Below the pieces are notes generated by a model that was given only the letters and a program-made list of their open reading frames with translations, was not told the DNA's origin and ran no database searches. DNA of 64,000 bases from Aurelia coerulea (Eukaryota; Cnidaria; Scyphozoa; Semaeostomeae; Ulmaridae): NCBI GenBank assembly GCA_039566865.1, contig CM076955.1:20753501-20817500 (forward strand), given 5' to 3'. Each line of letters starts with the position of its first letter. Positions within the stretch are counted from its first letter, which is position 1. Shown piece by piece: positions 1-10,479 of the stretch. The position numbers were made by a program, and so were the translations under genes.

Positions 1-75
1 ATTTGAACCAAGTCAATAAGACCGTAAAGTTGGCATGATGATGCAAAGAAGCTACCAAAACAAGAATTACATATT

Positions 76-226
76 ACAGTAAAAACCCGCGTATAAGAAC
101 CTAGTGGATTAAGAGCCTACAGGCTGAAATTGTCCAATTAGGCTACCAGAACCTATCCATTGTATTCATTGTTTAAGAATCCAGGCTGACGTGCAAAATT
201 GTAGGTTTCTATACGCTGGTTTTTAC
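76..226. mobile_element. MITE family 1, copy 1 (TIR CAGTAAAAACCCGCGTATAA)
   Basis: The ends are inverted repeats of about 26 bp: the left end reads GTAAAAACCCGCGTATAAGA and the right end reads, on the other strand, GTAAAAACCAGCGTATAGAA. The length is about 150 bp with no coding capacity, so it is a non-autonomous DNA transposon. It sits in the intron just upstream of exon a. Two more copies lie at 3942-4166 and 4208-4417. Confidence 0.75.
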
Positions 227-283
227 GTTCTCTTGGTGTGATGCTTCTTTAATGCAACAAATTTTCTTTTTTTTTTGTTGCAG

Positions 284-367
284 CATTTTCAATTTGGAAA
301 GTTTGGATATCCTGGATCTATCATACAATCGAATCGCATTTATTCCTGAGGAGCTGAAGAATTTGAA
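284..367 (+). CDS. LRR protein gene, exon a
   Basis: The acceptor is a T-rich tract followed by TTGCAG at 278-283 and the donor is GTGAGT at 368. It encodes the LRR core LDILDLSYNRIAFIPEEL. The first base completes a codon begun in an exon outside the window. It ends in phase 2. Confidence 0.82.
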
Positions 368-3300
368 GTGAGTTGGAATTCACATTCCCTTGTCAGTAAA
401 GCTTCTAGCAGGAATATTTTCTCTGTGGGAACTGTAGCATGTGGGCTGTTCTCTCCGGATGTGTAGAATTACATGTTCGTAGTTATTGCTATTGATAGAC
501 TGATGGACGCTAGAACTATGGCTCATGTCCATACGCATCCAGAACCGGACATGGCCTAAATCAACTGCTTTTTTCTTCTCAAAACCACCGACCTTAAAAC
601 GCCGCAAAAACGGCTTTCCTGACGTGCTACACTACAAGACAAGCTATCAGTACTTAGAAGAATGTTTCTTCGAGCTATTAAAGCAAAAACCCCTACCTAC
701 AAGTGAGATTCTGCTTGTTTATGGACGCAAAAGATCTCCTAATTTCGCTCGCTGCTTCGAGATTTGATCGTTGCAGCCGTTCAATCGGACGCTTGCAATG
801 TTCAATGTTCCCCGCTGAACAGCCGAATTCACTTCCCAAATAAATAGCTCATTTCCAACACTGCAGTATCCGAATTCTTAAATTACTGATAATATTTTCT
901 TTCTGTATAATTTGGCTAAAAAGCAGCCGATCACTTGGGACAATCCCTAATAATCCAGGCATTCTTGCATGCTTTATTGCAGTGGGTTCATATTTAGTGA
1001 TAGAATCATTTATGATGGGTTATGTCTTCATTGTGCCAAAGACCCAAAGGATTGATTGACTTAGCACTTGACTATTCGAAGAAGGAACATTTTGTGACAG
1101 AACTTTGACCTATTAAGCGGAATGGAACATTAAAACCTTAATCGAGGACTGAATTATCGTTCCTGGTAGGAAATTTGTTGTTGGCATGTTTTAATTTTGA
1201 AATTAGAATTTTAATCATTATTTTCTAATTCATTGCATTCAACCGAAAATAACTTTATTTATTAACTAAACTACAATACAATAGTAGTGAGGTCAGTCTA
1301 GCAAGATTGCATATAGGTGTGCCAAATAGAGCAAATACGGAAAGCACAGTATTCCTATTGCTCGTACGTTCATTTGATACATGTAACCTGAATCTCTGAA
1401 AACAGGGAGGGGATGGGAGGGAGGGATCCTATCTTTCATAAAAGTACTTGCTATCGACCTGTGATTCTCCACGCCTTGAAGACCTTTTTATATTTGCCTA
1501 CTAAGCACGCCTCCACGGAGATCGTGCAACAGTATTCCCTTAAGAAACTTAACAATGCTACTACAAAATAGTTTCCTTATTGTATTGTTAATAAATTAAT
1601 TTATCTTCTAGGAATTTGAAAGTCTTGAACGTGGAAGGCAACCAGTTGACCTCCTTTCCAAGAGGCCTCCTTACTCTCAATCTACGAACGTTTAATGTAA
1701 ATAATAACTTCATCCACCCGATATTTTGGAAAGAAACTGCTCCACCTCAGCCGCAGGTATGTTTGCAAACTTCAATTTCTTACATTTGTAGAGCAACAGT
1801 TACCCGGCGGTATCCACAATACCGGGTGCACCAAACAGAGCTTGACGCGTCTGAAATTTGTCATATGAGAATGGTTAATAGATTAAAATGAATCAATGTT
1901 TGGTTGACAGCCGAAAAGCTAAAGTATTTTATAAATTGTTTTTTTTCATTTTTCGGAGCACTAAAAATATACCCGATGCGTCAGAAAAGCGATGTTTTAG
2001 CCAAGAACATATTTTGGGCGAAACTCGATTTTGCTAAAATTGCTCGTAACTATGGAAATTTATGACCGATCTCAACTAAATAAATTTTCATATCTAAGTT
2101 AGCCTTTTTCTTGTGCAATGAGCTTTTATATGAACGAATTTGCTTAGTAAAACGCATCAATAAAAATTGGGAAACGCCCCACTTTTTTCTGACTCAGCCG
2201 GTAGATAAAACGAAAATAATTTGTGTAAATTCCCTTACTTCGATATGCGTGAAAAGTTGCGTAAATATCTCCTCACGTTGAGCAATGATATGTTGATACA
2301 TCTCAGGGTTGAACATTGAATCAGTACAAAACAGCAAATGTAATTTTAGACTTTCTTTTCAGCATCTTCTTGAAAACTGTGCGACGGTTTTGGCACAACG
2401 AGGAGAGCATATAGACATTGTCACAGATGATGTGAAACTGAAAGGCCTTTTGAAATCGTGAGTATTTGTTTTGTTTGTTTCTCTCTAGAGTTGGCTATCC
2501 ATGAGTGAAAGGGAACACATAGCAAACTTACAGACCAGGGTCGAAAATTGTACAACCCGTCCTCTCTGCGTGGCGCTGCGTGTTAATTCATTGAATGTGT
2601 TTAGGCTGAACACAACATAGCTAATGGCGATTTTACACAGAGAATAGTAATCCAAAGTATCTGTGACAATCTTGGTGATCGAAGCTTTGGTGGAGGATTT
2701 GTTCTATTTTTCTAACGCCGAATATTTGAAAGTTTTAATGGATATCAAAAGTTCCATCATATTTCATAGACATAGACAAGAAAACACTGCAATTAAACTT
2801 ACGTCGAAGCTGCGATGAAACTGGTCGCCATTAAAAACCCAAAGCTTTGGTCGCGTGCGCGCGTTGTTCCATACTTTCCGATTGTTTAGAAAAATCTTGT
2901 ACAGCCCCTGAAAGAGAATGGACCCAGTAAAATTTTAAGAGGAGTAAATCTTTTCAGAAGATTTCTTTGAGATGAAATCTGATGTCTCCTTATATATGAT
3001 AAAATAAATGATTCCAGAACTCCAACCTCTATCTTTATGAATTACCAGCATATGAATGGCTGCAATGCATAGGAATTTTCTTGGAGATTAGTCATAATTC
3101 TGTTTGAATATATTTTCGTTCAGTTTGAACATATTCTAACTTGGCATCTGATTTTAGGAGCTTAATGGTACAGGCGTGCTAGGAGAACTGAGCATTGCTT
3201 TTTTGTTTTTCTTGCTGCAGCCAATTAGAAATACGACAGGAGCCCTTTGCTTCTCTATAAGATTACAGCCACACCACTACTCAGTAACGACTCGCGCGCA

Positions 3301-3883
3301 AACTGTTCAAAAACCAGGACAGCCAATTTTATGAATTTTGAAAGTGTTGCAAAGAATGCGAAACAAAACGTTTTTGAGGCATCCATTGGGGCACAAACAA
3401 TAACGCCGAAAGGTTGTGAGAGAAAAACTCTGAAAATCTTTCAAATTTAGAATTAGTTTATCTTTGATTATATTGATAATGTTGATAATGATAATTAAAT
3501 TATGTTTGGAGCAAAATCAACGAATCAGGTCGACTTGCCCAAGTCATTTTGGCAAGTCCATGAATCAGGTTACAAGTCTTGCAGCAAATGCCAGAAACAA
3601 AGTTACCAAATCATATCTGTGGTGAACAAACAGCAATTACATTTTAATTCGGTGTTAAAAATTATACTTTAAAACACTCTGACGATTTTCTCTATTACCT
3701 TTCAGAATGACATTATGTGATTACTGTGGTGCGCCGAAGTTTGGACAAGGCATTCGCGTAATCAAGCCGGCAGCTGAACTATTTGGTGTTAGATATATTC
3801 CAATTCTATTTTATGTTTGTTCACAATATTGCAGGAGGACGTTACGAAGTTCAGGAGATGTACCATCAACTCCTGAGTTGTAA
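284..3883 (+). CDS. Leucine-rich-repeat protein with Cys-rich C-terminus, 3' part of gene (4 exons)
   Basis: This is the 3' end of a plus-strand gene that starts left of the window. Exons are 284-367, 1612-1756, 2363-2457 and 3706-3883; every junction is AG/GT and the phases join into one frame ending at TAA 3881-3883. The translated part (about 166 aa) contains two typical LRR units (LDILDLSYNRIAFIPEEL, then LKVLNVEGNQLTSFPRGL), a half unit (LRTFNVNNNFIHPIFW), a linker, and a C-terminal block with paired cysteines (CDYCG, then CSQYC) that could bind zinc. LRR proteins ending in a small cysteine-rich domain are known in animals, but I could not assign this to a named LRRC family member. LRRs normally mediate protein binding; the cellular role here is unknown. 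Confidence 0.85.
368..1611 (+). other. Intron of the LRR gene
   Basis: This is a 1.24-kb intron between exons a and b. I see no repeat, RNA gene or second reading frame in it that I can support. Confidence 0.7.
1612..1756 (+). CDS. LRR protein gene, exon b
   Basis: The acceptor is TTCTAG ending at 1611 and the donor is GTATGT at 1757. It encodes an LRR (LKVLNVEGNQLTSFP) and the degenerate last repeat LRTFNVNNNFIHPIFW, followed by a Pro/Gln-rich linker. It ends in phase 0. Confidence 0.85.
1757..2362 (+). other. Intron of the LRR gene
   Basis: This AT-rich intron lies between exons b and c. Nothing in it is recognisable. Confidence 0.7.
2363..2457 (+). CDS. LRR protein gene, exon c
   Basis: The acceptor is TTTTCAG ending at 2362 and the donor is GTGAGT at 2458. 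It encodes a 31-residue linker beginning HLLENCATVLAQRGEH, probably helical. It ends in phase 2 and joins in frame only to the exon at 3706. A possible exon start at 3221 would terminate after 12 codons, so it was not used. Confidence 0.75.
2458..3705 (+). other. Intron of the LRR gene
   Basis: This intron lies between exons c and d. It contains an unused acceptor-like site (TTGCTGCAG ending at 3220). No repeat or RNA gene was identified. Confidence 0.65.
3706..3883 (+). CDS. LRR protein gene, last coding exon
   Basis: The acceptor is CTTTCAG ending at 3705. It encodes the cysteine-rich C-terminus: CDYCG near the start, a hydrophobic stretch around YIPILFYV, then CSQYC, and it stops at TAA 3881-3883. 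The spacing suggests a small zinc-binding fold, which is inferred from the cysteine pattern only. Confidence 0.82.
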
Positions 3884-3941
3884 TTATAGATAGTTAGTGT
3901 TTATTTAACTGTTAAAAATTATTTGCCAGAGCTCTTGTATT

Positions 3942-4166
3942 ACAGTAAACACCGGCGTATATGAACCTAAAATTTTTGAAGTCAGCCTGGATTCTTGTAC
4001 ACTGAATGTAGACTTTCCCCAAGTCTATTTCGTCAACTGTGATAAGTTTATCTTGATGAAATAGTCTTGGAGCAAATCTACAATGAATGCAATGTATTGG
4101 TTCTTTTTAAGCAATTAAAAATTTGACAATTTCAGCCTTTAGGTTCTTATATGCGGGTTTTCACTG
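3942..4166. mobile_element. MITE family 1, copy 2
   Basis: The same terminal inverted repeat as at 76-226 occurs here: left ACAGTAAACACCGGCGTATA, right end on the other strand CAGTGAAAACCCGCATATAA. It is about 225 bp long and lies 58 bp after the LRR stop codon, so it is probably within the 3' UTR. Confidence 0.78.
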
Positions 4167-4207
4167 CATTTTTAACTGTTTGAATTTGTCTGTACGACCT
4201 CTTTTGT

Positions 4208-4417
4208 TACAGTACACACCCGCGTATAAAAACCTACAATTTCGAAAATCAGTATTGGTTCTTATACAATTAACAGTTAATTAACAGAGCCTTCTATATT
4301 GAAATAGTTTGACTGATGACGTAGAATATTGTTTCTTATAAATAGGGGCTCAATTTGATTATGTCAGCCTGGCTAGTTTCTTAATGCACTGGTTTCTTGT
4401 ATGTGGTTGTTTACTGT
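4208..4417. mobile_element. MITE family 1, copy 3
   Basis: The left end is ACAGTACACACCCGCGTATA and the right end on the other strand is ACAGTAAACAACCACATACA. It is more diverged than the other two copies and lies 41 bp from copy 2 in the presumed 3' UTR of the LRR gene. Confidence 0.7.
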
Positions 4418-4607
4418 ATTCATCCGGTTGTTGTTGTTATGTAGAAGAGAACAGCATGTGTAATGGAAGCCTAGTGAAGGATAAGCATAGTTAAATTGTA
4501 TATTATTATGAATAACAAATTTATGCTCAAACTGGGCTATTTCTGTGTATAACTTGAAATATTTTGTGAGTTTTGAAGACTGCTAATTATTCTCATACTT
4601 AAACATT

Positions 4608-4613
4608 AATAAA
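4608..4613 (+). terminator. Candidate poly(A) signal of the LRR gene
   Basis: This is the first AATAAA on the plus strand after the LRR stop codon, about 725 bp downstream of it. If used, the 3' UTR contains MITE copies 2 and 3. Confidence 0.4.
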
Positions 4614-4795
4614 CATTCATTCTTAGGATGTTGATATGTGGTAAACTTTCGCCAATAGTTTAGATTAATTCAGAGTTTCTCGAATTTAGGATAACCATGT
4701 TAGTTGTAAATATTAGGATTTTTAATTGGTATTTTCATAAATAAGAAGATTATTTTCAATGTTGTTATATTTCTTGTTGTCATTCTCTTGAATCA

Positions 4796-5104
4796 ATAGA
4801 CCTAATCGGCTAAGGTCTGTTTTACCCATTTCAAATCATGTGACCATACTCTTTTTTTTATATGAATTCCCCTAAAATTTACCATCTACTAACAAACATT
4901 AACATTACGAGACGATAGCGCAAGGAGCATGAAAATGCATTGCAACCATACTCTTGGAAAGTTTTAGTATTATGCTATACTTTGCACTCATGCCACAACT
5001 TTGCACGGCACGAAATATGTTAGGGAAATCAAAAGATGTTTTATCAAGAGAATGATCACATGACTTGAAATGAGTGTAAACAAACCTTAGCCGATTTTGT
5101 CTAT
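4796..5104. mobile_element. MITE family 2, copy 1 (foldback, TIR ATAGAC..AATCGGCTAAGG)
   Basis: This is an inverted repeat with arms of at least 55 bp: the left end reads ATAGACCTAATCGGCTAAGG and the right end on the other strand reads ATAGACAAAATCGGCTAAGG. Inner parts (CATTTCAAATCATGTGA) also pair. It is 309 bp long and noncoding. A second copy is at 14677-14883 in an FBXW10 intron. Confidence 0.78.
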
Positions 5105-5499
5105 GAATACTCTCGAGGCGTGTTTCAAATGCCTCTTCCAAGACTTTCTGATCCAGGAACGCTGAGAATTCGCCTAAGCAAAGCAGACAGAAACTCCATT
5201 AGGACTACCATCGTCCTGAAAAATCTCTTGGATTTAATCGGGGCTAGTGACAAGAACTTAGGTTTGCTCAATTTCTAGTAATTTTTGAAGTAATCCTCGA
5301 TAGTTAAGTTGAAGACAGCAACCTTGTTTGTTGGTAATGGTTCTTTGAAATTTGAAGTATTAAGCTTGAATAGAAGGTCCAAACCTCCACGTCTAAACCA
5401 GAGGTTTTGGATTTTTGCCCAAAGCCTGGTTTTCGTTAAATCGTAATTCATCGCCGATCATAGTCTTACAGCAGCAATAATGCGCTGTTTCAGGAAATC
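5105..5499. other. Intergenic, no feature
   Basis: This stretch lies between two foldback elements. I see no reading frame or repeat I can support. Confidence 0.5.
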
Positions 5500-6075
5500 T
5501 CCTCAACAAAACAAGGGCAGATTTTGTAATACAATAGAAACAGTTGCGCTTGATTCACACCGCAATTCAAAGCGATTAGCGACTGCAGACAAAGGAAATT
5601 CTCTCAACCAAACAATCAAAACAAACAAAAAACTCAAAAGTTTTTTCTGAAACCCAAGTAGCTAGCGTGCTTGTTGTGCATTCCAGAAATTGCAAACACA
5701 AGCATATATCGAAAGAAAAAGGATACATCTACCTCATGCATTTTATTTCTCTGGTTCCTAAGCCGATTGGGAGGCGATTCAACTCTCTTATCTTTTTGGG
5801 TGTAATTAAAACACTTACTGCTCAGCCTCATAACCAAAGAAATAAAATGCCCGAGGTAGATGTGTAGATATATCCTTCTTTCGAGATATGCTCTTGTTTG
5901 CTCTTAAAAAACTGTTTCTGGAATGCACAACGAGCGAGCTAGCTACCTGGGTTTCAGAGAAACTTTTGCGGCTTTACTTGTTTTGAATTACTGGTTGAGA
6001 GAATTTCCTTTGTCTGCGATCGCTAATCGCTCTGTTGCTATTGTCTTACCAAATCTGTCCTTGTTGCCTTGTTTG
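5500..6075. mobile_element. Foldback element family 3, copy 1
   Basis: This is an imperfect inverted repeat with arms of about 270 bp meeting near 5790. Landmarks recur on both arms in opposite orientation: AAGCGATTAGCGACTGCAGA (left) and its counterpart around 6018-6035, TTGTGCATTCCAGAAA (left) and TTTCTGGAATGCACAA (right), and GCATTTTATTTCT near the centre. No transposase is present. A second copy lies at 8597-9130. Short open frames in it come from the repeat and are not genes. Confidence 0.8.
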
Positions 6076-6463
6076 CATCGAAAATATCTCAATGAATATA
6101 GTCACCAAGGAATATCTTTCTTCAATCGAACAACAGCATTCACAAAAGAAAGAATCTATCCAAGCACTGTACACTGTAAGCTATTATCAGGATTCTTATC
6201 TTATGGACATTTATTCCCTTGGTTATATACGACTGTTTGTTCCGTATTAAATCCGAGAATTATGATACAAATACAAAATGTATTTTATTCTAGCAAAAAA
6301 TCGTATTCACACCCCAGGGAATTATTTTGCTAATGTAGATGTAATTCAAATTTTCTGCAGAATGAAGGAAGATGTCTCTTTGGGATTAAATTAGTGAATT
6401 TGATTCTCAAACTCGGTTTCCGAATTCCTTTGAGAAATTTTTCTAAGCACGAGGTTGCTTGTT

Positions 6464-6677
6464 CGTACTTCGCTAAGCAAGGGAAAATTTTGTAAAACAA
6501 CGGAAATCGTTCTTTTCAAGACAAATCGATTTGACATGTTTTGCTTTCTCTGTTTATTTTGATTTGACTGAGTGCATTCATTGGTGTGAACCCTATTCTT
6601 CAGAAAGGCAAATTCGTTGTCTTTTCGGAAACCTGTTTCCTTTGTATTACAAAATTTTCCCTTGCTACTTCGCTATG
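6464..6677. repeat. Small inverted repeat
   Basis: AGCAAGGGAAAATTTTGTAA at about 6476 recurs inverted at about 6641-6665, with pairing extending over roughly 40 bp. It is probably the remnant of another foldback element. The flanks at 6076-6463 and 6678-6900 hold nothing I recognise. Confidence 0.55.
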
Positions 6678-6899
6678 ATTCAGAAGATTCCTGCAAAACA
6701 GCGCGTCCGCAGTTTAGGCCAAAACTCAAGAGCTCTGGTTGGGAGGTGGAGGCAAATTTGGACTCTCAAGCTTGATATACTCGCAACTGTCAATGCACCA
6801 GTATCAACAAACAAGGTATTTATCTTCAAGTTAACAATCGAGGATTGGTTTGAAAATTATTTCTGATTGATTAATGCTGAACTTCATATCGCTAGCCCT

Positions 6900-7590
6900 G
6901 GTGAAATGCGAGCGGTGTATCACACTTCCAAAAAGCGCACGAGATTTATTTAAACAATAGGATTTTCCGGGATTTCTTACGGATTTTTCTTGAAGGCAAA
7001 AAGATTTTGCCAAAGGTGTACAGGATCTTTAGAGAATGATGCGCCCCTTGATCAAATCTGTTACCCTTTTCTTGAACCCCCGGCATGACTAACTGCGCAT
7101 TTGAAGGTTAAGTAAAAGGAAAGATAATAATTCAAGGCCTTTTTTATTCCATGCCAGCACAATGTCAATTTGGTTCTTAATCTTGGAGTTCTCAAGTGAC
7201 GATTGGGCTAGAAATTGCGTCAAGGAATTGTTTAACCATGATCCTTTGCGTTCAAAATCGATTAATCAATAAAATTATTGAAATTGCCTGACCCTATCTA
7301 TAGCGCAATTTCCTGTTTGTGATGAGAAGACCGAATAGTTCTTTCTCGTGAAGACCCATAGGGCGTGGAAAGACTCGTCTATTAAAATACGTCGTGCAAC
7401 CATAGTTTTTACGGGTAGCAAATCCGAACTCTTTTCCTCAAGGGGCGTTTCACTCTCCAAAAATCTCCTACACCCTTGGCAAAAATCCTTTTGTTTTCAA
7501 GAGAAATCCCTAAAGATACTAAATGTTTTAAAAAATCTCGTACGCTTTTTCGGAAGAGTGTTACACTCCCGCGACACTCCTCGCTTTTCC
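6900..7590. mobile_element. Foldback element with ~165-bp arms
   Basis: The left arm (about 6905-7080) and right arm (about 7390-7585) are inverted copies of each other. Examples are AAAAAGCGCACGAGATTT (left) against AAATCTCGTACGCTTTTT (right), and GATGCGCCCCTTGA (left) against CAAGGGGCGTTTC (right). About 300 bp of unpaired sequence lies between the arms. The divergence suggests an old insertion. No coding sequence was found. Confidence 0.7.
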
Positions 7591-8150
7591 GCACAAACAG
7601 AAAATAATTGTATACAGCAACAAGGCCTTTTTGTCTTTTCTGCCACAAGATTCAAAGTCTAAAAAATATTCGCTATTTACCCCAACTCTAAAAATCATTG
7701 AATGAAAAATAACACGCAAAAACAAAGTGACTCACTGTTGCATCAAAAACTCTCAAATTTACAAAAGTTGCAACCCAATAGCAATACCCTACCTATGATC
7801 AATGATACTGTAGCTAAAATTAAGCGCCAATATCTAATCGATGTAACGTTAAAATATCACTTTAAGACAAAGGATGATTTAGCTTGCGTTTACAGTATTT
7901 GATGATTTCACGGTTTCTATAAAATGACATTCCAAATGCTGTGTAGGCAGAAAAGCTCGATTTATCACTAGCAAGGATGAATTTTGTCATACAAAAGATC
8001 CAACTCTTTGACATCAACAAAAAACAATTTGCCTTCCTAAAGAATACATTTCGCACCTCTCTGGGTGCACTCCACTGAATTATAACATAGGGCTCAAATC
8101 TTTAAAAAGGTCGGTGTAAAATTCTATTGCCGTTTTCATTGAAATAAATA
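7591..8150. other. Intergenic, no feature
   Basis: This is AT-rich sequence between foldback elements. The short open frames here have no recognisable composition or domains. Confidence 0.5.
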
Positions 8151-8518
8151 GCTTGGAAGGAACTAAGGGTTTTTTGCTGTAAATCTGCCGTGGCAATTTA
8201 TAGATATCTTGATTAGTTTCAATATGGCAGCATTTATTAAGTTTGAGGCTATGACGTCATCAAATTTCTAAATCCTAAACTACAAAAGCTACAGATTTCT
8301 GCTTGCCACCATATTGTAGACCTCCATAAACTATGGTTTTCTTAAAGGTTATGTAATGTTTCCTCTATTAGTTTAGGATTTACAATGATTCAAATTTTTT
8401 CAAAATTTTCAATGAATTTTTTCAAAAATTATCAAATTGCCACCATTTTGAAAAAATAAAGATATCATAAAATTTCCACGGCAGATTTACAGCAAAGTAC
8501 CATAAGTTCCTTTCAAGC
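8151..8518. mobile_element. MITE with 60-bp terminal inverted repeats
   Basis: The first and last 60 bp are inverted copies: TTTGCTGTAAATCTGCCGTG-like sequence at 8170-8195 against CACGGCAGATTTACAGCAAA at 8477-8496, and GCTTGGAAGGAAC against GTTCCTTTCAAGC at the very ends. The interior is noncoding and AT-rich. The length is 368 bp. Confidence 0.82.
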
Positions 8519-8596
8519 AATAACATCATGGTCGGCTGCGCTGAAGGTGTGAAATATTTTCTTCAGGAAGGGCAAATCACTTTGTAGTGTCGGAGA

Positions 8597-9130
8597 ACAA
8601 ACAAGGACAGATAATGTTACAATAGGATCCGCTACTTTTGATTGACACCTAAGTACAAAGCGATTAGCGATAGCAGACAAAGGGAATTCAATGCCTGGTC
8701 GGTCAACTTATAAACAAAAACAAAGCAAGCCGCAAAAGTTGCTCGAAAACCCAGGTAGCTAGCTCGCTCATTGTGCATTCCAGAAATGGGTTTTAAGAGC
8801 AAATATGAGCATATATCGAAAGAAGAAAGATATATCTAAACTTCTGCCTCCGGCATTTTATCTGTTTGGTTCAGAAGCAGAGCAGTAAGTGTTTTAATTA
8901 TACCCAAAAAATAAGAGCATTGAATCGCCAGTCAATCTGCTTCTGAACCAAGAAAAAAAATGCCCGAGGCAGAAGTTTAGATATAACATTCTTCTTTGGA
9001 TATATGTTCATGTTTGCTTTGAAAAGCCATTTCTGGAATGCACAACGAGCCAGTTAGCTACCTGGGTTTCAGAGCAATTCTTGCGGCTTGCATTGTTTTT
9101 GCTTATGACTTGACCAACCAGCCATAGAAT
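8597..9130. mobile_element. Foldback element family 3, copy 2
   Basis: It is homologous to 5500-6075 over both arms (AAGCGATTAGCGATAGCAGA, TTGTGCATTCCAGAAATG, GCATTTTATCTG, GGTAGCTAGCTCGCTCA). The left arm is complete but the right arm ends near 9130, so about 80 bp of the outer right arm is missing. The centre is near 8905. Confidence 0.8.
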
Positions 9131-9179
9131 GTTTTTTCTTATATTCAATCAAAAAATTTACAATACAACTTACTATTTA

Positions 9180-9345
9180 ACGCTTAAGGTACGCTTAAGG
9201 TGTTACGCTTAAGGTGAATCTGCACTTAAGGTGGCTCACTACTGAAAATTTCCAAATCAAGAAACAGCGATAAGGTGGCTCACTACCAAGTAAAAATAAA
9301 TTAAAAACACAAAAATAATTGGTTAAGGTGGCTCGCTACTGATAA
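9180..9345 (+). repeat. Short direct repeats TTAAGGTGGCTC(A/G)CTAC
   Basis: CGCTTAAGGT occurs three times at 9180-9220 and TAAGGTGGCTC(A/G)CTAC three times at about 9226, 9271 and 9326. They look like subterminal repeats of a transposon whose ends I could not define. Confidence 0.6.
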
Positions 9346-9568
9346 AACTTTCACACACTTGGTGTTCTATCGCTCGTGATCTTACACGAGTTTATTATTT
9401 TCTGACAACGTGTTTTACAAGATACAATAAAGCCCGCCTTAAATAAGAATGATACAAAGAATTTTACAGCTACCACACCCAAGATCCGATAATTGCCACG
9501 CTAATTGCCACACTAATTACCTCCTGTATAACATGAATCAAACTCTGACTAAATCTTTCATCTATTTA

Positions 9569-9789
9569 GATCTAAGTAGACTTGCTCCAAGTCTACTCCG
9601 TGGTCTATCAGCGCTAAAGTAATATATTTACCTCTGCGGAGGCGTACACAAGAGGCGACTGAAGGGCCCTGCGAAGGAGAAGCGAAGCGAAGCCCCCTTC
9701 AGTCGCCTCTTGTGTACGCCTCCGCAGAGGTAAATATATTACTTTAGCGCTGATGGACCACGGAGTAGACTTGGGGCAAGTCTAGATCT
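9569..9789. repeat. Near-perfect 221-bp palindrome
   Basis: The left arm 9569-9666 and right arm 9695-9789 are inverted copies differing by one 3-bp indel and two substitutions; the inner ~60 bp are identical. Both ends are AGATCT. The 28-bp spacer contains AGCGAAGCGAAGC. Such low arm divergence suggests a recent foldback element or arm homogenisation. Confidence 0.9.
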
Positions 9790-9933
9790 AAGAGAGATAA
9801 TTGGGTTACCGTGTGAAGATTTTCTTGAAAACGTTGGTTCTAAAGTACGTTGTTTTTTCGTTGTTGCGTAGTGTAATGGATGATATATGTGCTATGTCGT
9901 TGTGGATATGACAGGGACTGTAGCGGATGATTC

Positions 9934-10437
9934 AAAAAAAGGTTACACGTTTGATGGGCTGTGGAATAAAAAGTATGTGGCTGATATTCAAAACTAAGGT
10001 ATTGATCTATCAGTCAAAAGTTAACTTAGAAAAAAAATTTTGCTTGGTAAATTCACTCGTTCTAAGACCCAAACATTGGAAAAATTCCTGTAAGGGGTTT
10101 GTATGGGAATTGAGAATTCCGCCTTCCATCCTGGTCCATGATTTGCGTGCTGTTGAAATCAAAATTCTATTTCTGAACTGACTTTGAATTCAATTTCGAT
10201 TTCAATGGCAAATAAATGATGGGCCAGAATGGAATGTGGAATTCTCGAATCCCCTACAAACAAACCCCTTACAGGCATTTTTTCTAATGTTTAGGTCTTA
10301 AAGATGAGTGATTTTACCAAGCAAAATTTTCTTATCAAGAAACCTTTAACCTTTGACTGATAGATTAACATCTTAGTTTTGAATATCGGCCACATACTTT
10401 TCATTCCACAGCCCATCAAACGTGTAAACTTTTTTTT
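9934..10437. mobile_element. Foldback element, ~240-bp arms
   Basis: The ends pair over long stretches: GTTTGATGGGCTGTGGAAT at 9949 against ATTCCACAGCCCATCAAAC at 10403, and CTGTAAGGGGTTTGTA against TACAAACAAACCCCTTACAG. The centre is near 10185. It begins 43 bp beyond the FBXW10 stop codon, so it probably lies in or next to that gene's 3' UTR. Confidence 0.85.
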
Positions 10438-10479
10438 ACTTATCTGGTACTGCATTGTCACATTGTTAGTTCCAAAGAG

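Noticed and set aside
3221..3450. Alternative fifth exon of the LRR gene after the TTGCTGCAG acceptor
   Set aside because: In the required phase it stops after 12 codons, while skipping to 3706 gives an in-frame cysteine-rich C-terminus.
5923..6333. 136-codon plus-strand open frame
   Set aside because: It covers the right arm of a foldback element and has no recognisable domain or splice context.
6531..6866. 111-codon plus-strand open frame
   Set aside because: It overlaps an inverted repeat and has no family resemblance or supporting signals.
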